NCBI RefSeq assembly: GCF_002846575.1
Contig: NZ_PJND01000007.1
Location: 868,001 to 932,000 of the forward strand
Source: Flavobacterium lindanitolerans
Lineage (GTDB): Bacteria; Bacteroidota; Bacteroidia; Flavobacteriales; Flavobacteriaceae
Direction of reading: 5' to 3'
Length of the DNA stretch: 64,000 bases
In this document: positions 17,729-27,152 of the stretch, one piece after another
Numbering within the stretch: position 1 is the stretch's first letter
Layout of the letters: each line of letters opens with the position of its first letter
Notes under the pieces: model-generated
Seen by the model: the letters and a program-made list of their open reading frames with translations, nothing else
Told to the model about the DNA's origin: nothing
Databases searched by the model: none
Position numbers and translations under genes: made by a program

Positions 17729-18979
17729 TTGAAGAACAACAATAAACTATTTATAGCGATTATCATTGCTTTGGTTCTTGGGGTAGGCTTAGGAGCTTTT
17801 GTGCATTACCAATATCCGGATGGAAAAGCAGAGTTTGCCAAAAATATAAAACTCTTTGGAACGATTTTTATCCGTTTGGTGCAAATGATTATTGCTCCGT
17901 TAGTGTTTTCGACTTTGGTAGTTGGAATAGCCAAAATGGGCGATATGAAAATGGTAGGAAGAGTTGGTGCCAAGGCCATGGCCTGGTTTATTACGGCATC
18001 ATTAGTGTCCTTGTCGGTTGGATTGGTACTGGTAAACTGGTTGAAGCCGGGCAAGGGAACTTCTATAAAAATGGATGATTTGTCATCTGCTGATGATTTG
18101 CTGAAAAATACCAATTCATTTTCTTTAGAGCAGTTCGTAACCCATGTGGTGCCTAAAAGTGTAATCGAAGCTATGGCAACCAATGAAATTCTTCAGATTG
18201 TAATTTTTGCCATACTTTTTGGAATTGCCTTGTCATCAATGGGCAAGATTGGCAATCCGATTATTAAATCCCTTGATATTGTTTCGCACGTAATCCTGAA
18301 AATGGTGACCTACATTATGTGGACGGCTCCTTTGGGTGTTTTTGGGGCGGTTGCAGCAGCAGTTGCTAATTATGGTTTTGAAATCTTTAGCCTGTATGCC
18401 CGATATTTAGTTGATTTTGCTCTCGGAATTGTGGTGCTGTGGATACTATTGCTTTTAGTTGGATATATGATTTTAGGCAACCGATTGTGGACTTTGCTGA
18501 AAAGGATAAAAAGTCCGTTGCTTATCGCTTTTTCCACAACTTCAAGCGAGGCCGTATTTCCAAAACTTGTTGAAGAATTAGAACGTTTTGGCTGTAAGAG
18601 CAAAATAGTTTCATTTACATTGCCGTTAGGTTATTCTTTTAACCTGGACGGAAGCATGATGTATATGACTTTTGCCAGTATTTTTATTGCGCAGGTTTAT
18701 GGCGTACATATGTCATTGGGAGAACAGCTTACGATGCTTTTAGTACTGATGCTAACCAGTAAAGGAGTTGCGGGTGTGCCCCGTGCTTCGCTGATTGTAG
18801 TTGTAGCCACCTGTGCCATGTTTGGAATTCCGCCGGAAGGAATTGCACTCATCTTGCCAATCGACCACTTTTGCGATATGGCAAGAAGTATGACCAACGT
18901 ATTAGGAAATGCTTTGGCAACAACGGCAGTTGATAAATGGGAATCAGAACCTGAAACAGTAACACAAGAAACAGCATAA
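17729..18979 (+). CDS. Dicarboxylate/amino acid:cation symporter (SLC1/GltP-DctA family)
   Basis: Sodium- or proton-coupled uptake of C4-dicarboxylates or acidic amino acids across the inner membrane. 416 residues with the family landmarks in order: hydrophobic N-terminal helices, the serine-rich hairpin FSTTSSEAVFPKL, the helix 7 motif NLDGSMMYM, the second hairpin SKGVAGVPRA and the helix 8 substrate motif CDMARSMTNVLGN. Usual family length. The start is a TTG (17729) reading LKNNNKLF...; no ATG lies upstream in frame, and the next Met is inside the first helices. The exact substrate cannot be read from sequence. A DedA gene follows three bases after the stop, so the two form an operon. Confidence 0.92.
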   Translation: MKNNNKLFIAIIIALVLGVGLGAFVHYQYPDGKAEFAKNIKLFGTIFIRLVQMIIAPLVFSTLVVGIAKMGDMKMVGRVGAKAMAWFITASLVSLSVGLVLVNWLKPGKGTSIKMDDLSSADDLLKNTNSFSLEQFVTHVVPKSVIEAMATNEILQIVIFAILFGIALSSMGKIGNPIIKSLDIVSHVILKMVTYIMWTAPLGVFGAVAAAVANYGFEIFSLYARYLVDFALGIVVLWILLLLVGYMILGNRLWTLLKRIKSPLLIAFSTTSSEAVFPKLVEELERFGCKSKIVSFTLPLGYSFNLDGSMMYMTFASIFIAQVYGVHMSLGEQLTMLLVLMLTSKGVAGVPRASLIVVVATCAMFGIPPEGIALILPIDHFCDMARSMTNVLGNALATTAVDKWESEPETVTQETA

Positions 18980-18981
18980 CG

Positions 18982-19680
18982 ATGGAAAGCTTTGAGTGGA
19001 CTCAATTATTGAATCCGGAATTCTATATTAATTTAAAAATCAGCGGTGTTCCAATAGGAATTTATGTTGTCTTATTTATCGTATTTGCAGAAACAGGGCT
19101 TTTTGCCGGGTTTTTTCTGCCGGGCGATAGTCTGTTGTTCTTGTCGGGAATTTATAGTACAGAACTGACATCGACACTTTTTACCATCAACAGTGATTTT
19201 GTAAATCTGGTCGTTTTGTCAACCATGATAGCGACAGCCGGAATACTTGGAAATACTTTCGGATATTGGTTTGGAGCAAAAAGCGGCTACTATCTCTATA
19301 ACAAAAAAGATACGTTCTGGTTCAAGAAAAAATACCTGATAGAATCAAGGGTGTTTTTTGAAAAACATGGCGGGAGAGCTATCATTTTTGCCCGTTTTGT
19401 CCCAATCATCAGAACCTTTGCGCCAATTGTGGCAGGCATTGTTTCTATGGAGAAAAAGAAATTCATGTTCTATAATATTGTCAGCTCGTTTTTATGGGCC
19501 TTCACGCTTATTTTTGCAGGACATTATCTTTATGACCTGTTCCTGACAAAATTTGAAATCGACCTGAAAGCACATATCGAATTTATTGTTTTAGGTATTG
19601 TTGCCATTACTACTGTTCCGCTGGTTGTCAATTACCTGAAGAAAAGAACTGCACCAAAAGACGGTCAGGAAGGAGCATAA
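18982..19680 (+). CDS. DedA-family membrane protein
   Basis: 232 residues, polytopic. Motifs: FAETGLFAGFFLPGDSLLF at the start of the domain and FARFVPIIRTFAPIVAG in the second half, both typical of DedA/VTT proteins, which act as phospholipid flippases or proton-dependent transporters linked to membrane homeostasis. It lies two bases behind the symporter stop and is probably co-transcribed with it; the functional link is unclear. Basic C-terminal tail (YLKKRTAPK). The ATG at 18982 is the obvious start. Confidence 0.92.
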   Translation: MESFEWTQLLNPEFYINLKISGVPIGIYVVLFIVFAETGLFAGFFLPGDSLLFLSGIYSTELTSTLFTINSDFVNLVVLSTMIATAGILGNTFGYWFGAKSGYYLYNKKDTFWFKKKYLIESRVFFEKHGGRAIIFARFVPIIRTFAPIVAGIVSMEKKKFMFYNIVSSFLWAFTLIFAGHYLYDLFLTKFEIDLKAHIEFIVLGIVAITTVPLVVNYLKKRTAPKDGQEGA

Positions 19681-19730
19681 TCTTGTAGGCGGCAATTGGA
19701 AATTGTCTATTTCAGAACCAAAATAAATCA

Positions 19731-20858
19731 ATGATGAAAGCAAATCTAAGCTACTGGGAACTCAAAAACTGGTTTTCAAATATAGATTTTGCTGTAGTTG
19801 GAAGCGGAATTGTTGGGCTTCATGCGGCTTTAAGACTCCGTGAAAAATTTCCGGAAAGCAAAATTCTTGTTTTGGAAAGAGGATTTCTGCCGCAAGGAGC
19901 GAGTACTAAAAATGCCGGATTTGCCTGCTTTGGTAGTATTTCTGAAATTATAGACGACCTCAGGAACCATTCTGAGGAAGAAGTCATACAGCTAATCCGA
20001 AAACGTTGGCAGGGATTGCAACTGCTTAGGAACCGATTGGGTGATGCCGCTATTGATTATAAATTATATGGCGGTTATGAGCTTTTTCTTAAAGACTCGG
20101 AAAGTCATTATAACGAATGTCTTCAAAAAATACCATTTATTAATGAGGTGTTGAAGCCCTTATTCAAGGCGGATGTTTTTGCTAAGCAAATTGACCGTTT
20201 TGATTTTAGAGGCATCCATGAATATCTTGTTTTTAATCCTTTTGAAGGTCAGATTGATACCGGAAACATGATGGAAGCTTTGTTGAAGCAGGCAATTGCC
20301 GCGAATATTCTTATTCTTAACAGACAGAACGTGGTTGCCTATCATGAAACTTCGGAAGGCGTTCAAATCAGCACCGATGATTTTGATTTCAGCGCAAAAA
20401 AACTGTTGTTTTCTACCAACGGATTTGCAGAAAAACTGACTAACGGAGCCGTAAAGCCGGCCAGGGCACAAGTGCTAATCACAGAACCAATTCCCAATCT
20501 GGACATAAAAGGAACTTTCCATATTGACAGAGGTTATTATTATTTTAGAAATTTTGGTGACCGTATTCTTTTTGGAGGAGGAAGGAATCTTGATTTTGAG
20601 GGCGAAACGACATCAACATTCGGACAGACAGATTTAATCCAAAATAAACTTGAGGAAATTTTAAAAGAAGTAATTTTGCCGGGGCACAATTTCAAAATCG
20701 AACACCGATGGAGTGGTATTATGGGAATGGGTTCAAGCAAAAAGCCTATTGTTGAAAAACTTTCCGAACATGTCTATTGCGGCGTAAGACTGGGAGGCAT
20801 GGGAGTTGCAATTGGCAGCCTTGTAGGTCAGGAATTGGCAGATTTGGTAACAGGCTAA
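19731..20858 (+). CDS. FAD-dependent oxidoreductase (DAO family)
   Basis: 375 residues with an N-terminal Rossmann dinucleotide motif VVGSGIVGLHAALRLRE (about 22-40) and the conserved LERGFLPQGASTKNAGFACFG region where the FAD sits. The C-terminal GVRLGGMGVAIGSLVGQELA closes the FAD fold. DAO-family enzymes oxidise amines or amino acids such as glycine or sarcosine; the substrate here cannot be assigned. Soluble. Two ATGs in tandem begin the frame and either could be used. It lies 50 bases behind the DedA gene and 26 before mtgA, possibly in one transcript. Confidence 0.85.
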   Translation: MMKANLSYWELKNWFSNIDFAVVGSGIVGLHAALRLREKFPESKILVLERGFLPQGASTKNAGFACFGSISEIIDDLRNHSEEEVIQLIRKRWQGLQLLRNRLGDAAIDYKLYGGYELFLKDSESHYNECLQKIPFINEVLKPLFKADVFAKQIDRFDFRGIHEYLVFNPFEGQIDTGNMMEALLKQAIAANILILNRQNVVAYHETSEGVQISTDDFDFSAKKLLFSTNGFAEKLTNGAVKPARAQVLITEPIPNLDIKGTFHIDRGYYYFRNFGDRILFGGGRNLDFEGETTSTFGQTDLIQNKLEEILKEVILPGHNFKIEHRWSGIMGMGSSKKPIVEKLSEHVYCGVRLGGMGVAIGSLVGQELADLVTG

Positions 20859-20884
20859 AAAAATAGTTAAGTTTTTATATTCAT

Positions 20885-21562
20885 ATGTTGAGAAAAATAT
20901 TCAGGTTTTTATGGAAGTGTGCGCTTTGGTTCTTCGGAATCTCAGTTTTTTTTGTCATCCTTTTCAAATTTGTTCCTGTTCCGTTTACACCTCTGATGGG
21001 TATTCGTGCTCTGGAACAAAAGCAAGCAGGAAAAGAAATGACTTGCAGCCATGACTGGGTGCCACTTGAAGATATTTCCGTTAACTTTCAAAAGGCTGTT
21101 ATTGCCAGTGAAGATGGGACCTTTTTAAGCCATAATGGTTTTGATTTTAAAGCCTTGCAAAAAGCCTACAAAAATAATTCACGGGGAAGAAAGCTGAAAG
21201 GAGGAAGCACCATTTCACAACAAACAGCAAAAAATGTATTTCTTTGGCAGGGAAGGAGCTATCTGCGAAAAGGGCTTGAAGCTTATTTTACAGTCCTGAT
21301 TGAAATGTTTTGGGGCAAAGAACGTATTATGGAGGTATATCTCAACAGTATCGAAATGGGAGATGGCGTGTATGGCGTACAGGCAGCATCGCAATATTGG
21401 TACAGTAAAGATGCTTCTCAGGTTTCAAAAAGAGAAGCTGCCGGAATTGCTGCCATACTTCCTAATCCCCGAAAATTCAAGGCGACCAATTCGTCGGCCT
21501 ATATTGAAAGAAGAAAAGGCAGAATCATGAAACACATGAATTATGTCAAGCTAGACTATTGA
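20885..21562 (+). CDS. mtgA: Monofunctional biosynthetic peptidoglycan transglycosylase
   Basis: Polymerises lipid II into glycan strands at the inner membrane. 225 residues, a GT51 domain with an N-terminal membrane anchor (FLWKCALWFFGISVFFVILF). Motifs in order: VIASEDGTFLSHNGFD with the catalytic Glu, KGGSTISQQTAKNVFLW, the GKERIMEVYLNSIEMGDGVY stretch with the second acidic site, and AAILPNPRKFKAT. The length is typical of MtgA, with no transpeptidase domain. The lpxR-like gene begins four bases after its last codon, so both may share a transcript. Confidence 0.95.
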   Translation: MLRKIFRFLWKCALWFFGISVFFVILFKFVPVPFTPLMGIRALEQKQAGKEMTCSHDWVPLEDISVNFQKAVIASEDGTFLSHNGFDFKALQKAYKNNSRGRKLKGGSTISQQTAKNVFLWQGRSYLRKGLEAYFTVLIEMFWGKERIMEVYLNSIEMGDGVYGVQAASQYWYSKDASQVSKREAAGIAAILPNPRKFKATNSSAYIERRKGRIMKHMNYVKLDY

Positions 21563-21565
21563 TGT

Positions 21566-22516
21566 ATGTGCCGGAAAATTTCTTTGTTTTTGCTACTGAT
21601 TTTTGCATTGCCGCTCATGGCTCAGCAAAGAAATGGAGAAATAGGAATAATAATAGATAACGACCTGTTTACCTCTACGGTCAATGACCAGTATTATACG
21701 AATGGTATCGAGATTTTCTACCGGTACCTGAATCACAACGAGAACCCAAAAGTCAATAAAAAAACAACCGAATTCAGGGTTGGACAATACATTTATAATC
21801 CACACACTGTTGAAGCGGCTTCCATTTCAAAGCACGACCGTCCTTTTGCAGGCTATCTTTTCGGAGAAGCGGGATTTGCAAAATTTTACCAAAACGAATC
21901 GGTTTTGAAGTTAGGAACACAGCTCGGTGTTATTGGTCCCAATTCACAGGCTGAGGGCTTTCAGAAATTATTTCATAAAGCTTTTGGTTATAAAGATGTG
22001 GAAGGATGGAATTATCAGATTCATAACGGAATAGCCGTACAGGGAAGTTTGTTCTATTCTAAAAAGATTGGTCCAAAACACACGGATAAAATCGACTACC
22101 ATATTCAGGGTGAAGCAAATTTAGGGACGGTGTTTACCGGAATTACAGTAGGTCCGCTGGCACGAATCAGTCTTAAAAAAACATTGTTGCCTGTTTATGA
22201 TTCGGGACTGTATGGCGCGTCATTAAATGCGGATAAGGCAAAATATAAAGAACAGTCGGAGTTTTATTTCTACATCAATCCGAATCTGAATGTTCAGGTT
22301 TATGATGCCACGATACAGGGTCGGCTTTTTAACGACAACAGTCCTGTAACTTATAATCTTGTGCCATTACGTTTTAACGGAGAAGCGGGTTTCCGTTACA
22401 GAAAAGACCATTGGAACCTTCATTACCTTTTCGTTTTCAGGAGTAAGGAATTGCGGAATGACAGAATGGAAAACTATTTTTACGGCTCTATTGGCGCGAC
22501 ATATTTGCTGTATTAG
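21566..22516 (+). CDS. LpxR-family outer-membrane lipid A deacylase
   Basis: 316 residues with a signal peptide (SLFLLLIFALPLMAQ). The mature protein begins GEIGIIIDNDLFTSTVNDQYYTNGI, matching the DND...YTNG signature of LpxR/DUF2219 proteins. A HDRPFAGYLFGEAGF segment matches the region with the catalytic His. LpxR removes the 3'-acyloxyacyl group of lipid A in the outer membrane. The rest alternates like a beta-barrel and ends in a hydrophobic YLLY. The start used is ATG 21566; a second ATG overlaps at 21562, sharing a base with the mtgA stop. Activity on lipid A is inferred from family. Confidence 0.82.
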   Translation: MCRKISLFLLLIFALPLMAQQRNGEIGIIIDNDLFTSTVNDQYYTNGIEIFYRYLNHNENPKVNKKTTEFRVGQYIYNPHTVEAASISKHDRPFAGYLFGEAGFAKFYQNESVLKLGTQLGVIGPNSQAEGFQKLFHKAFGYKDVEGWNYQIHNGIAVQGSLFYSKKIGPKHTDKIDYHIQGEANLGTVFTGITVGPLARISLKKTLLPVYDSGLYGASLNADKAKYKEQSEFYFYINPNLNVQVYDATIQGRLFNDNSPVTYNLVPLRFNGEAGFRYRKDHWNLHYLFVFRSKELRNDRMENYFYGSIGATYLLY

Positions 22517-22571
22517 GTCTCAGGCATTGATATTTTTCCTAACTTTAGGAACATAACCAAAACCTTTTTAC

Positions 22572-22874
22572 ATGAGTGCTCAATATAAATATGCCACAGT
22601 GCTGGAAGCCATAAAACAATTAAGAGATGCCGGATTTATGGTCGATTTTAATATAGAAGGAAATTTTTTGACTGCAAATTCCAGTAATTACCATATCGAC
22701 GATTTCGAGATTGTTGAAGTTTACCGTTATGAAGGTGATACCAATCCGGATGAAGAATCGACCGTTTATGGTATTGAATCAAAAGATGGAGTAAAAGGTA
22801 TTCTGGTAACTTCTTACGGAATGTATATTGATGATATTTCTGAAGAGTTATTGCAAAAGCTTTCTCTCAAATAA
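22572..22874 (+). CDS. Small conserved protein of unknown function
   Basis: 100 residues, no signal peptide and no membrane span, acidic, probably cytosolic. Segments: LEAIKQLRDAGFMVDFNIEG, HIDDFEIVEVYRYEGDTNPD, YGIESKDGVKGILVTSYGMY. Proteins of this size and pattern are common in Flavobacteria, and I recall some carrying the label phosphoribosylpyrophosphate synthetase. I see no PRPP-binding motif, so that label should not be trusted here. A strong terminator follows. Confidence 0.7.
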   Translation: MSAQYKYATVLEAIKQLRDAGFMVDFNIEGNFLTANSSNYHIDDFEIVEVYRYEGDTNPDEESTVYGIESKDGVKGILVTSYGMYIDDISEELLQKLSLK

Positions 22875-22902
22875 AACTTTGTAGCAATACTATATCCTTA
22901 AA

Positions 22903-22932
22903 AAAAAACTGCTTTTTCCGGCAGTTTTTTTG
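22903..22932 (+). terminator. Intrinsic terminator
   Basis: Stem AAAAAACTGC / GCAGTTTTTT with an eight-base loop, 28 bases past the stop at 22874. The remainder of 22933-23122 is AT-rich with no gene seen. Confidence 0.85.
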
Positions 22933-23122
22933 TTTTTAAACGTATCAAAATAGTACAAATTGATTTTGTAAAATCCTCTAAATCTACCTGATATCAGGTA
23001 TTTTTATATATTTTGATTGCTGTTTTGAACATATTCTGCAATGAGGTTATTAATTTTATCATTCAATCCAAAAACGACCGGTTTTTTTTAAAACCAATAT
23101 ATAACCCAAAATAAAAATTGCT

Positions 23123-23728
23123 ATGAATTTAAAGTTCTTATGTTCCGTTTTTTTTATGTTCTGCCTTAACCAGAACATCCAGGCACAGTATGTTGAAAAA
23201 GAAGAAGAAGAAAAAATCACAACCCTTTATCCTGAAGTCGTTTTTGATTCCATACAGGCAAAAAAAGCCCTGGCATTAGGCAAAGGGAAAATTACGGGTG
23301 TTGCCTTTACCAGACCAATATTTTCACAACCTAGAATTTATGCCGGTAATATCAAGATTGTGTTGTTTCCGGTCACGCCTTATTTTGAAGCATGGTACAA
23401 ACTTCGAAAAAGTAAGGAAAACTTAAAAAAGCGCAGGTATGTTTATATGTCTGATGCGGCATACAAGTATAGGCTTGAAGCCATAACGAACAGTGCAGGA
23501 AAGTTTACTTTTCCGGATATGAAACCTGGAAAATATTTTCTGCAGGGTTTTATGACCTGGAGTTCTACAGGTTCGTATGACCAACTTACGGGAACCAGTT
23601 ATGGAAGTTACGGTACGCAAGCCAATCATTATGAAAAGAAATACTACACTGTGGATCACAATGAACGACTTGAAGAATTTGTAGAGATTAAAGAAGACGG
23701 TGAAGTTGTTAAAGTCAAATTGAAATAA
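23123..23728 (+). CDS. Secreted protein with carboxypeptidase-regulatory-like (transthyretin) fold
   Basis: 201 residues. Signal peptide to about residue 21 (FMFCLNQNIQAQ). An acidic patch (KEEEEK) follows, then a domain containing AITNSAGKFTFPDMKPGKYFLQG, the classic TTR/CarboxypepD_reg pattern (new-strand, G-K-F-x-F, P-G-x-Y). The C-terminus is Tyr/Gly-rich (SYGSYGTQANHYEKKYY), then EFVEIKEDGEVVKVKLK. Such domains usually mediate binding at the envelope. Periplasmic or surface location is inferred; function unknown. Confidence 0.7.
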   Translation: MNLKFLCSVFFMFCLNQNIQAQYVEKEEEEKITTLYPEVVFDSIQAKKALALGKGKITGVAFTRPIFSQPRIYAGNIKIVLFPVTPYFEAWYKLRKSKENLKKRRYVYMSDAAYKYRLEAITNSAGKFTFPDMKPGKYFLQGFMTWSSTGSYDQLTGTSYGSYGTQANHYEKKYYTVDHNERLEEFVEIKEDGEVVKVKLK

Positions 23729-23751
23729 CGTCTGAGATTTTATTAAAAACA

Positions 23752-23780
23752 AAAAGCATCCCGCTAAGGATGCTTTTTTT
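23752..23780. terminator. Bidirectional intrinsic terminator
   Basis: Stem AAAAGCATCC / GGATGCTTTT with a six-base loop and T7 to the right. It lies between the convergent genes ending at 23728 and 23797. Confidence 0.88.
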
Positions 23781-23796
23781 ATTTGAGTAAATCGGT

Positions 23797-25920
23797 TTAT
23801 TTTTTCAATTCGCGAATTCCCATATTGTATAAGGTAAACGAAAGGATGTCTGCCGCTTCTTCGATAGTCTTGGAAACCGGTTTTCCGGCGCCATGTCCGG
23901 CATTGGTTTCAATACGGATTAATACCGGATTGTTTCCTTTCTGCTTGGCTTGTAGCTCTGCTGCAAACTTAAAGCTGTGCGCAGGAACTACCCTGTCATC
24001 ATGGTCACCGGTAGTAATTAGGGTTGCCGGATAGCTGGTACCTTCTTTTACATTGTGCACCGGAGAATATTTTTTCAGATATTCAAACATCTCTTTTGAA
24101 TCTTCTGCTGTTCCGTAATCATAAGCCCATCCTGCTCCGGCAGTAAATGTATGATAACGAAGCATATCCAATACACCAACAGCCGGAAGTGCCACTTTCA
24201 TCAGGTCCGGTCTTTGGGTCATAGTAGCTCCTACTAAAAGCCCTCCATTAGAACCGCCTCGTATAGCCAGGAAGTCAGATGAGGTGTATTTCTGTGCAAT
24301 CAGGTATTCTGCTGCCGCGATGAAATCGTCAAATACGTTTTGTTTTTTCATCTGCGTTCCACCATCGTGCCATTTCTTTCCATATTCACCACCACCGCGA
24401 AGGTTTGGAACGGCATATACGCCGCCTTGCTCTAACCAAACCGCATTGGTAATGCTGAAAGCAGGTGTAAGACTTACGTTAAAACCACCATATCCGTAAA
24501 GAATAGTCGGGTTTTTACCGTCGAGTTTTATGCCTTTTTTATAGGTAATAATCATCGGTACTTTGGTGCCGTCTTTTGAGTTGTAGAATACCTGCTTGCT
24601 TTCATAATCGGCAGAATTGAAATCTACTTTTGGTTTTTCATATACAGCAGATACGCCACCTTTAGGTTCAAAAGAATAGATTGTTCCCGGAGTTGTGTAG
24701 TTCGTGAATGAATAATACAGTTCCTTATCTTCTTTTTTACCTCCAAAACCACCTGCAGAACCTATTCCCGGCAATTTGATTTCACGAACCATTTTTCCGT
24801 CATAATCATATTGTTTTACCTGTGAAACGGCATCTTTCATGTAGTTGGCGAAAATAAAGCCCGAACCGGTAGAAACCGATAGCACATTTTCTGTTTCTGC
24901 AATAAAGTCTTTCCAGTTGGCAGGTTTTGGATTTGAAGCGTCAACCGTAACTACTTTTTGGTTCGGTGCATTCAGGTTGGTTACGATATATAATTTCGTT
25001 CCAACGTTATCCATAATATAGCTGTCACTGTCAAAATTATCAATAATGTTGACTATTTTGCTGTTAGGAGTGCTAAGGTCTTTAAAGTATAACTCATTTC
25101 CGGAAGTAGAATTTGAAGCAGAAATTACAAGGTATTTGTCGTCTTCTGTTACGCTGGCGCCTACATATCTTCTTTTTTCATTTTGTCCAAAAATAACCTT
25201 ATCTTCTTTTTGCGACGTTCCTAACTTGTGGAAATACAATTTGTGCTGGTCGGTTTTAGCAGAAAGCTGACTTCCTTTTGGCTTGTCATAGCTTGAATAG
25301 TAGAAACCTTCGTTGCCAATCCAGGCAATACCGCTGAATTTTACGTCAACCAATTCAGCTTCGAGTTTTTTCTTGCTCACAGCATCCATGATGATAATCT
25401 TATTCCAGTCACTACCTGCTTCTGAAATCGAATAGGCTACCAAAGAACCGTCTTTTGAAAATTCAACAGACGATAAAGACGTTGTTCCGTCTGAGGAGAA
25501 GGTATTCGGGTCAAGGAATAATTCTTCCTTACCGCTCTTGTCTTTTCGATACATTACGGATTGGTTTTGCAGTCCATTGTTCTTAAAGTAATACGTATAA
25601 TCTCCTTCTTGTGTTGGGGCAGAAATCTTTTCATAATTCCAAAGCTTTTCAAGACGGTCTTTCATCTCTTTGCGGAAAGGAATTTTTTCAAGATAGCCAA
25701 AAGTTACTTCGTTTTCGGCTTTTACCCAGGCGGCAGTTTCGGCAGATTTGTCATCTTCCAGCCAGCGATAAGGGTCTTTTACTTCAGTTCCGAAGTAAGT
25801 GTTAGTGGTGTCAACCTTTTTTGTTTCAGGATATTTCAGCACTATGGCTTCTTCTTTAGTTTCTTCTTTACAAGATAGAAGTGCTGATGCTGCAATCATG
25901 GTTAATAATACTTTTTTCAT
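23797..25920 (-). CDS. Prolyl oligopeptidase (S9A), lipoprotein
   Basis: Cleaves short peptides after proline. 707 residues, the normal prolyl endopeptidase size. The N-terminus [17 protein letters not shown] ends in a lipobox (Cys17), so it is envelope-anchored, unlike cytosolic homologues. Domains: propeller ([19 protein letters not shown] start, blades to about 430), then the hydrolase domain with [13 protein letters not shown], nucleophile Ser557 in RGGSNGGLL, the acid in GDHDDRVVP and the His in NAGHGAGK. It may complement the other S9 enzyme at 11854-13755. A TATTTTTG element lies 22 bases before the start. Confidence 0.95.
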   Translation of the reverse strand: MKKVLLTMIAASALLSCKEETKEEAIVLKYPETKKVDTTNTYFGTEVKDPYRWLEDDKSAETAAWVKAENEVTFGYLEKIPFRKEMKDRLEKLWNYEKISAPTQEGDYTYYFKNNGLQNQSVMYRKDKSGKEELFLDPNTFSSDGTTSLSSVEFSKDGSLVAYSISEAGSDWNKIIIMDAVSKKKLEAELVDVKFSGIAWIGNEGFYYSSYDKPKGSQLSAKTDQHKLYFHKLGTSQKEDKVIFGQNEKRRYVGASVTEDDKYLVISASNSTSGNELYFKDLSTPNSKIVNIIDNFDSDSYIMDNVGTKLYIVTNLNAPNQKVVTVDASNPKPANWKDFIAETENVLSVSTGSGFIFANYMKDAVSQVKQYDYDGKMVREIKLPGIGSAGGFGGKKEDKELYYSFTNYTTPGTIYSFEPKGGVSAVYEKPKVDFNSADYESKQVFYNSKDGTKVPMIITYKKGIKLDGKNPTILYGYGGFNVSLTPAFSITNAVWLEQGGVYAVPNLRGGGEYGKKWHDGGTQMKKQNVFDDFIAAAEYLIAQKYTSSDFLAIRGGSNGGLLVGATMTQRPDLMKVALPAVGVLDMLRYHTFTAGAGWAYDYGTAEDSKEMFEYLKKYSPVHNVKEGTSYPATLITTGDHDDRVVPAHSFKFAAELQAKQKGNNPVLIRIETNAGHGAGKPVSKTIEEAADILSFTLYNMGIRELKK

Positions 25921-25941
25921 TAAAATGTTTTTTGATTCTTA

Positions 25942-25949
25942 CAAAAATA
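25942..25949 (-). promoter_or_regulatory. Minus-strand TAnnTTTG element (TATTTTTG)
   Basis: Perfect -7 consensus 21 bases before the ATG of the prolyl oligopeptidase. No TTG at the usual distance. Confidence 0.4.
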
Positions 25950-25968
25950 GGGAATCATTAGTTAGTAA

Positions 25969-26349
25969 TTAGTTAAAAAGTGGTCGGTATTGCGGCCAAT
26001 GTTTGTAGATTAAGATACCATTGAGAACGGCTACTAAAATAGCGCCGCCTATGCTCGGAATATCCAGAAATAAATGGAATAGAAGAATATTCAGAGAAAT
26101 TGGAACCAGTAAAATCAACGCAAATGCAATCCAGTTTTTTGTAAAAAGAAGCAATGCGATGAAAATTTCAAGGATACCAATGATAGGCAGTACATAGCCT
26201 GTTGCCGCTAACGAACCCATAAAGTCTGCGGCCTGTTCAGGAAGTTTAGGCGTTGGAATAAAAGGTAGCGTGTAAAACTTGTTCAATCCAAAAACTAAAA
26301 GAACGAGTCCGAGTAATATTCGGACCAGGGAGGTAAATTTCGAATTCAT
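25969..26349 (-). CDS. DoxX-like membrane protein
   Basis: 126 residues with four predicted spans (SLVRILLGLVLLVFGLNKF, GYVLPIIGILEIFIALLLF, IAFALILLVPISLNILLFHL, GAILVAVLNGILIYK). The pattern LxRIxLGLxxLxFGLNKF is typical of the DoxX/SURF4-like family of small quinol- or redox-linked membrane proteins. It reads away from the lipoprotein gene upstream and stands 48 bases before the prolyl oligopeptidase start, so it is probably an independent unit. The biochemical role is unknown. Confidence 0.75.
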   Translation of the reverse strand: MNSKFTSLVRILLGLVLLVFGLNKFYTLPFIPTPKLPEQAADFMGSLAATGYVLPIIGILEIFIALLLFTKNWIAFALILLVPISLNILLFHLFLDIPSIGGAILVAVLNGILIYKHWPQYRPLFN

Positions 26350-26524
26350 ACTATCTACAATTTTTTGGTTACTAACTATTTATTGAAAATCCTAAATTAC
26401 TAAAAAAATGTTAATTAAAATTAAGGATGTTAAAAAAATAAAAAGTTAATTAACAAAAATGCAATTTGAGGACAGGTAAAATCTTCATTTTTTTGGAGAA
26501 TTCAAAAGTATTGGATATGAATAA

Positions 26525-26550
26525 AAAAACCGCCTGAGTGGCGGTTTTTA
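26525..26550 (-). terminator. Intrinsic terminator of the TonB-receptor operon
   Basis: Stem AAAAACCGCC / GGCGGTTTTT with loop TGAGT; on the minus strand it ends in a T7 run, 15 bases past the stop at 26564. Confidence 0.88.
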
Positions 26551-26563
26551 TAAGTATAACAAA

Positions 26564-27133
26564 TTATGGAGCAACTACCGTTATAGGGAAACTTACCTGT
26601 ATGTCTGTTTCTCCTCCGGCATTGGTGATGTTTCCGGAAGACACACCTTCCGCATTTTTATTTGGTTCGTGTCTAAGAGTTATGGTAAACAGGCCGTTTC
26701 CTGTTGTAGCGTTTGTCGTAAACGTAAAGTTCAGGCCAATCGGTTTGCCATTAACATCATTTGGAACAGCATAGGCAGTAGTCGCCAGGGCATTTGAAAC
26801 TGTAAAGAAGAATTGGTGCTCATGGCCTTCTTCCAGGATTTCTTCGGTGATACTTTCGGTTGGCGTTGCAGCTTCATTCAGCAAAGTCAGAGAACCATTA
26901 TAGGTTGTGTTTGTTGCCAGATTGCCGGATACCGTCACTACCGGAGCATTTGGTCCTTCCGCACCGTCAAGGTCGCGGGAGGTCAGGGTAATAGTTTGGC
27001 CACCGCCTGTTAGAGTAGCGGTAAGCGTTGTGATTACTTCTTCTTCATTTACAGGATTGCTGTCGTCGTTGCTGCAGGAAGCACAAAGTGTTATGGCAGC
27101 TAAGCCCATTGATAAAAATTTAAATACGTTCAT
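26564..27133 (-). CDS. Lipoprotein accessory to a TonB-dependent receptor
   Basis: 189 residues with a lipobox (MNVFKFLSMGLAAITLCASC) followed by SNDDSNPVNEEE. The mature part contains VITTLTATLTGGGQTITLTS, EEILEEGHEHQFFFTVSNAL, NVNGKPIGLNFTF-like sequence and ITLRHEPNKNAEG. His-containing acidic patches could bind a metal. It starts 20 bases after the TonB receptor stop and shares its terminator, so it is the last gene of that operon. Similar small lipoproteins accompany metal-type receptors in Flavobacteria. I know no exact function. Confidence 0.75.
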   Translation of the reverse strand: MNVFKFLSMGLAAITLCASCSNDDSNPVNEEEVITTLTATLTGGGQTITLTSRDLDGAEGPNAPVVTVSGNLATNTTYNGSLTLLNEAATPTESITEEILEEGHEHQFFFTVSNALATTAYAVPNDVNGKPIGLNFTFTTNATTGNGLFTITLRHEPNKNAEGVSSGNITNAGGETDIQVSFPITVVAP

Positions 27134-27152
27134 AAGATAATGGTTTAAAAGA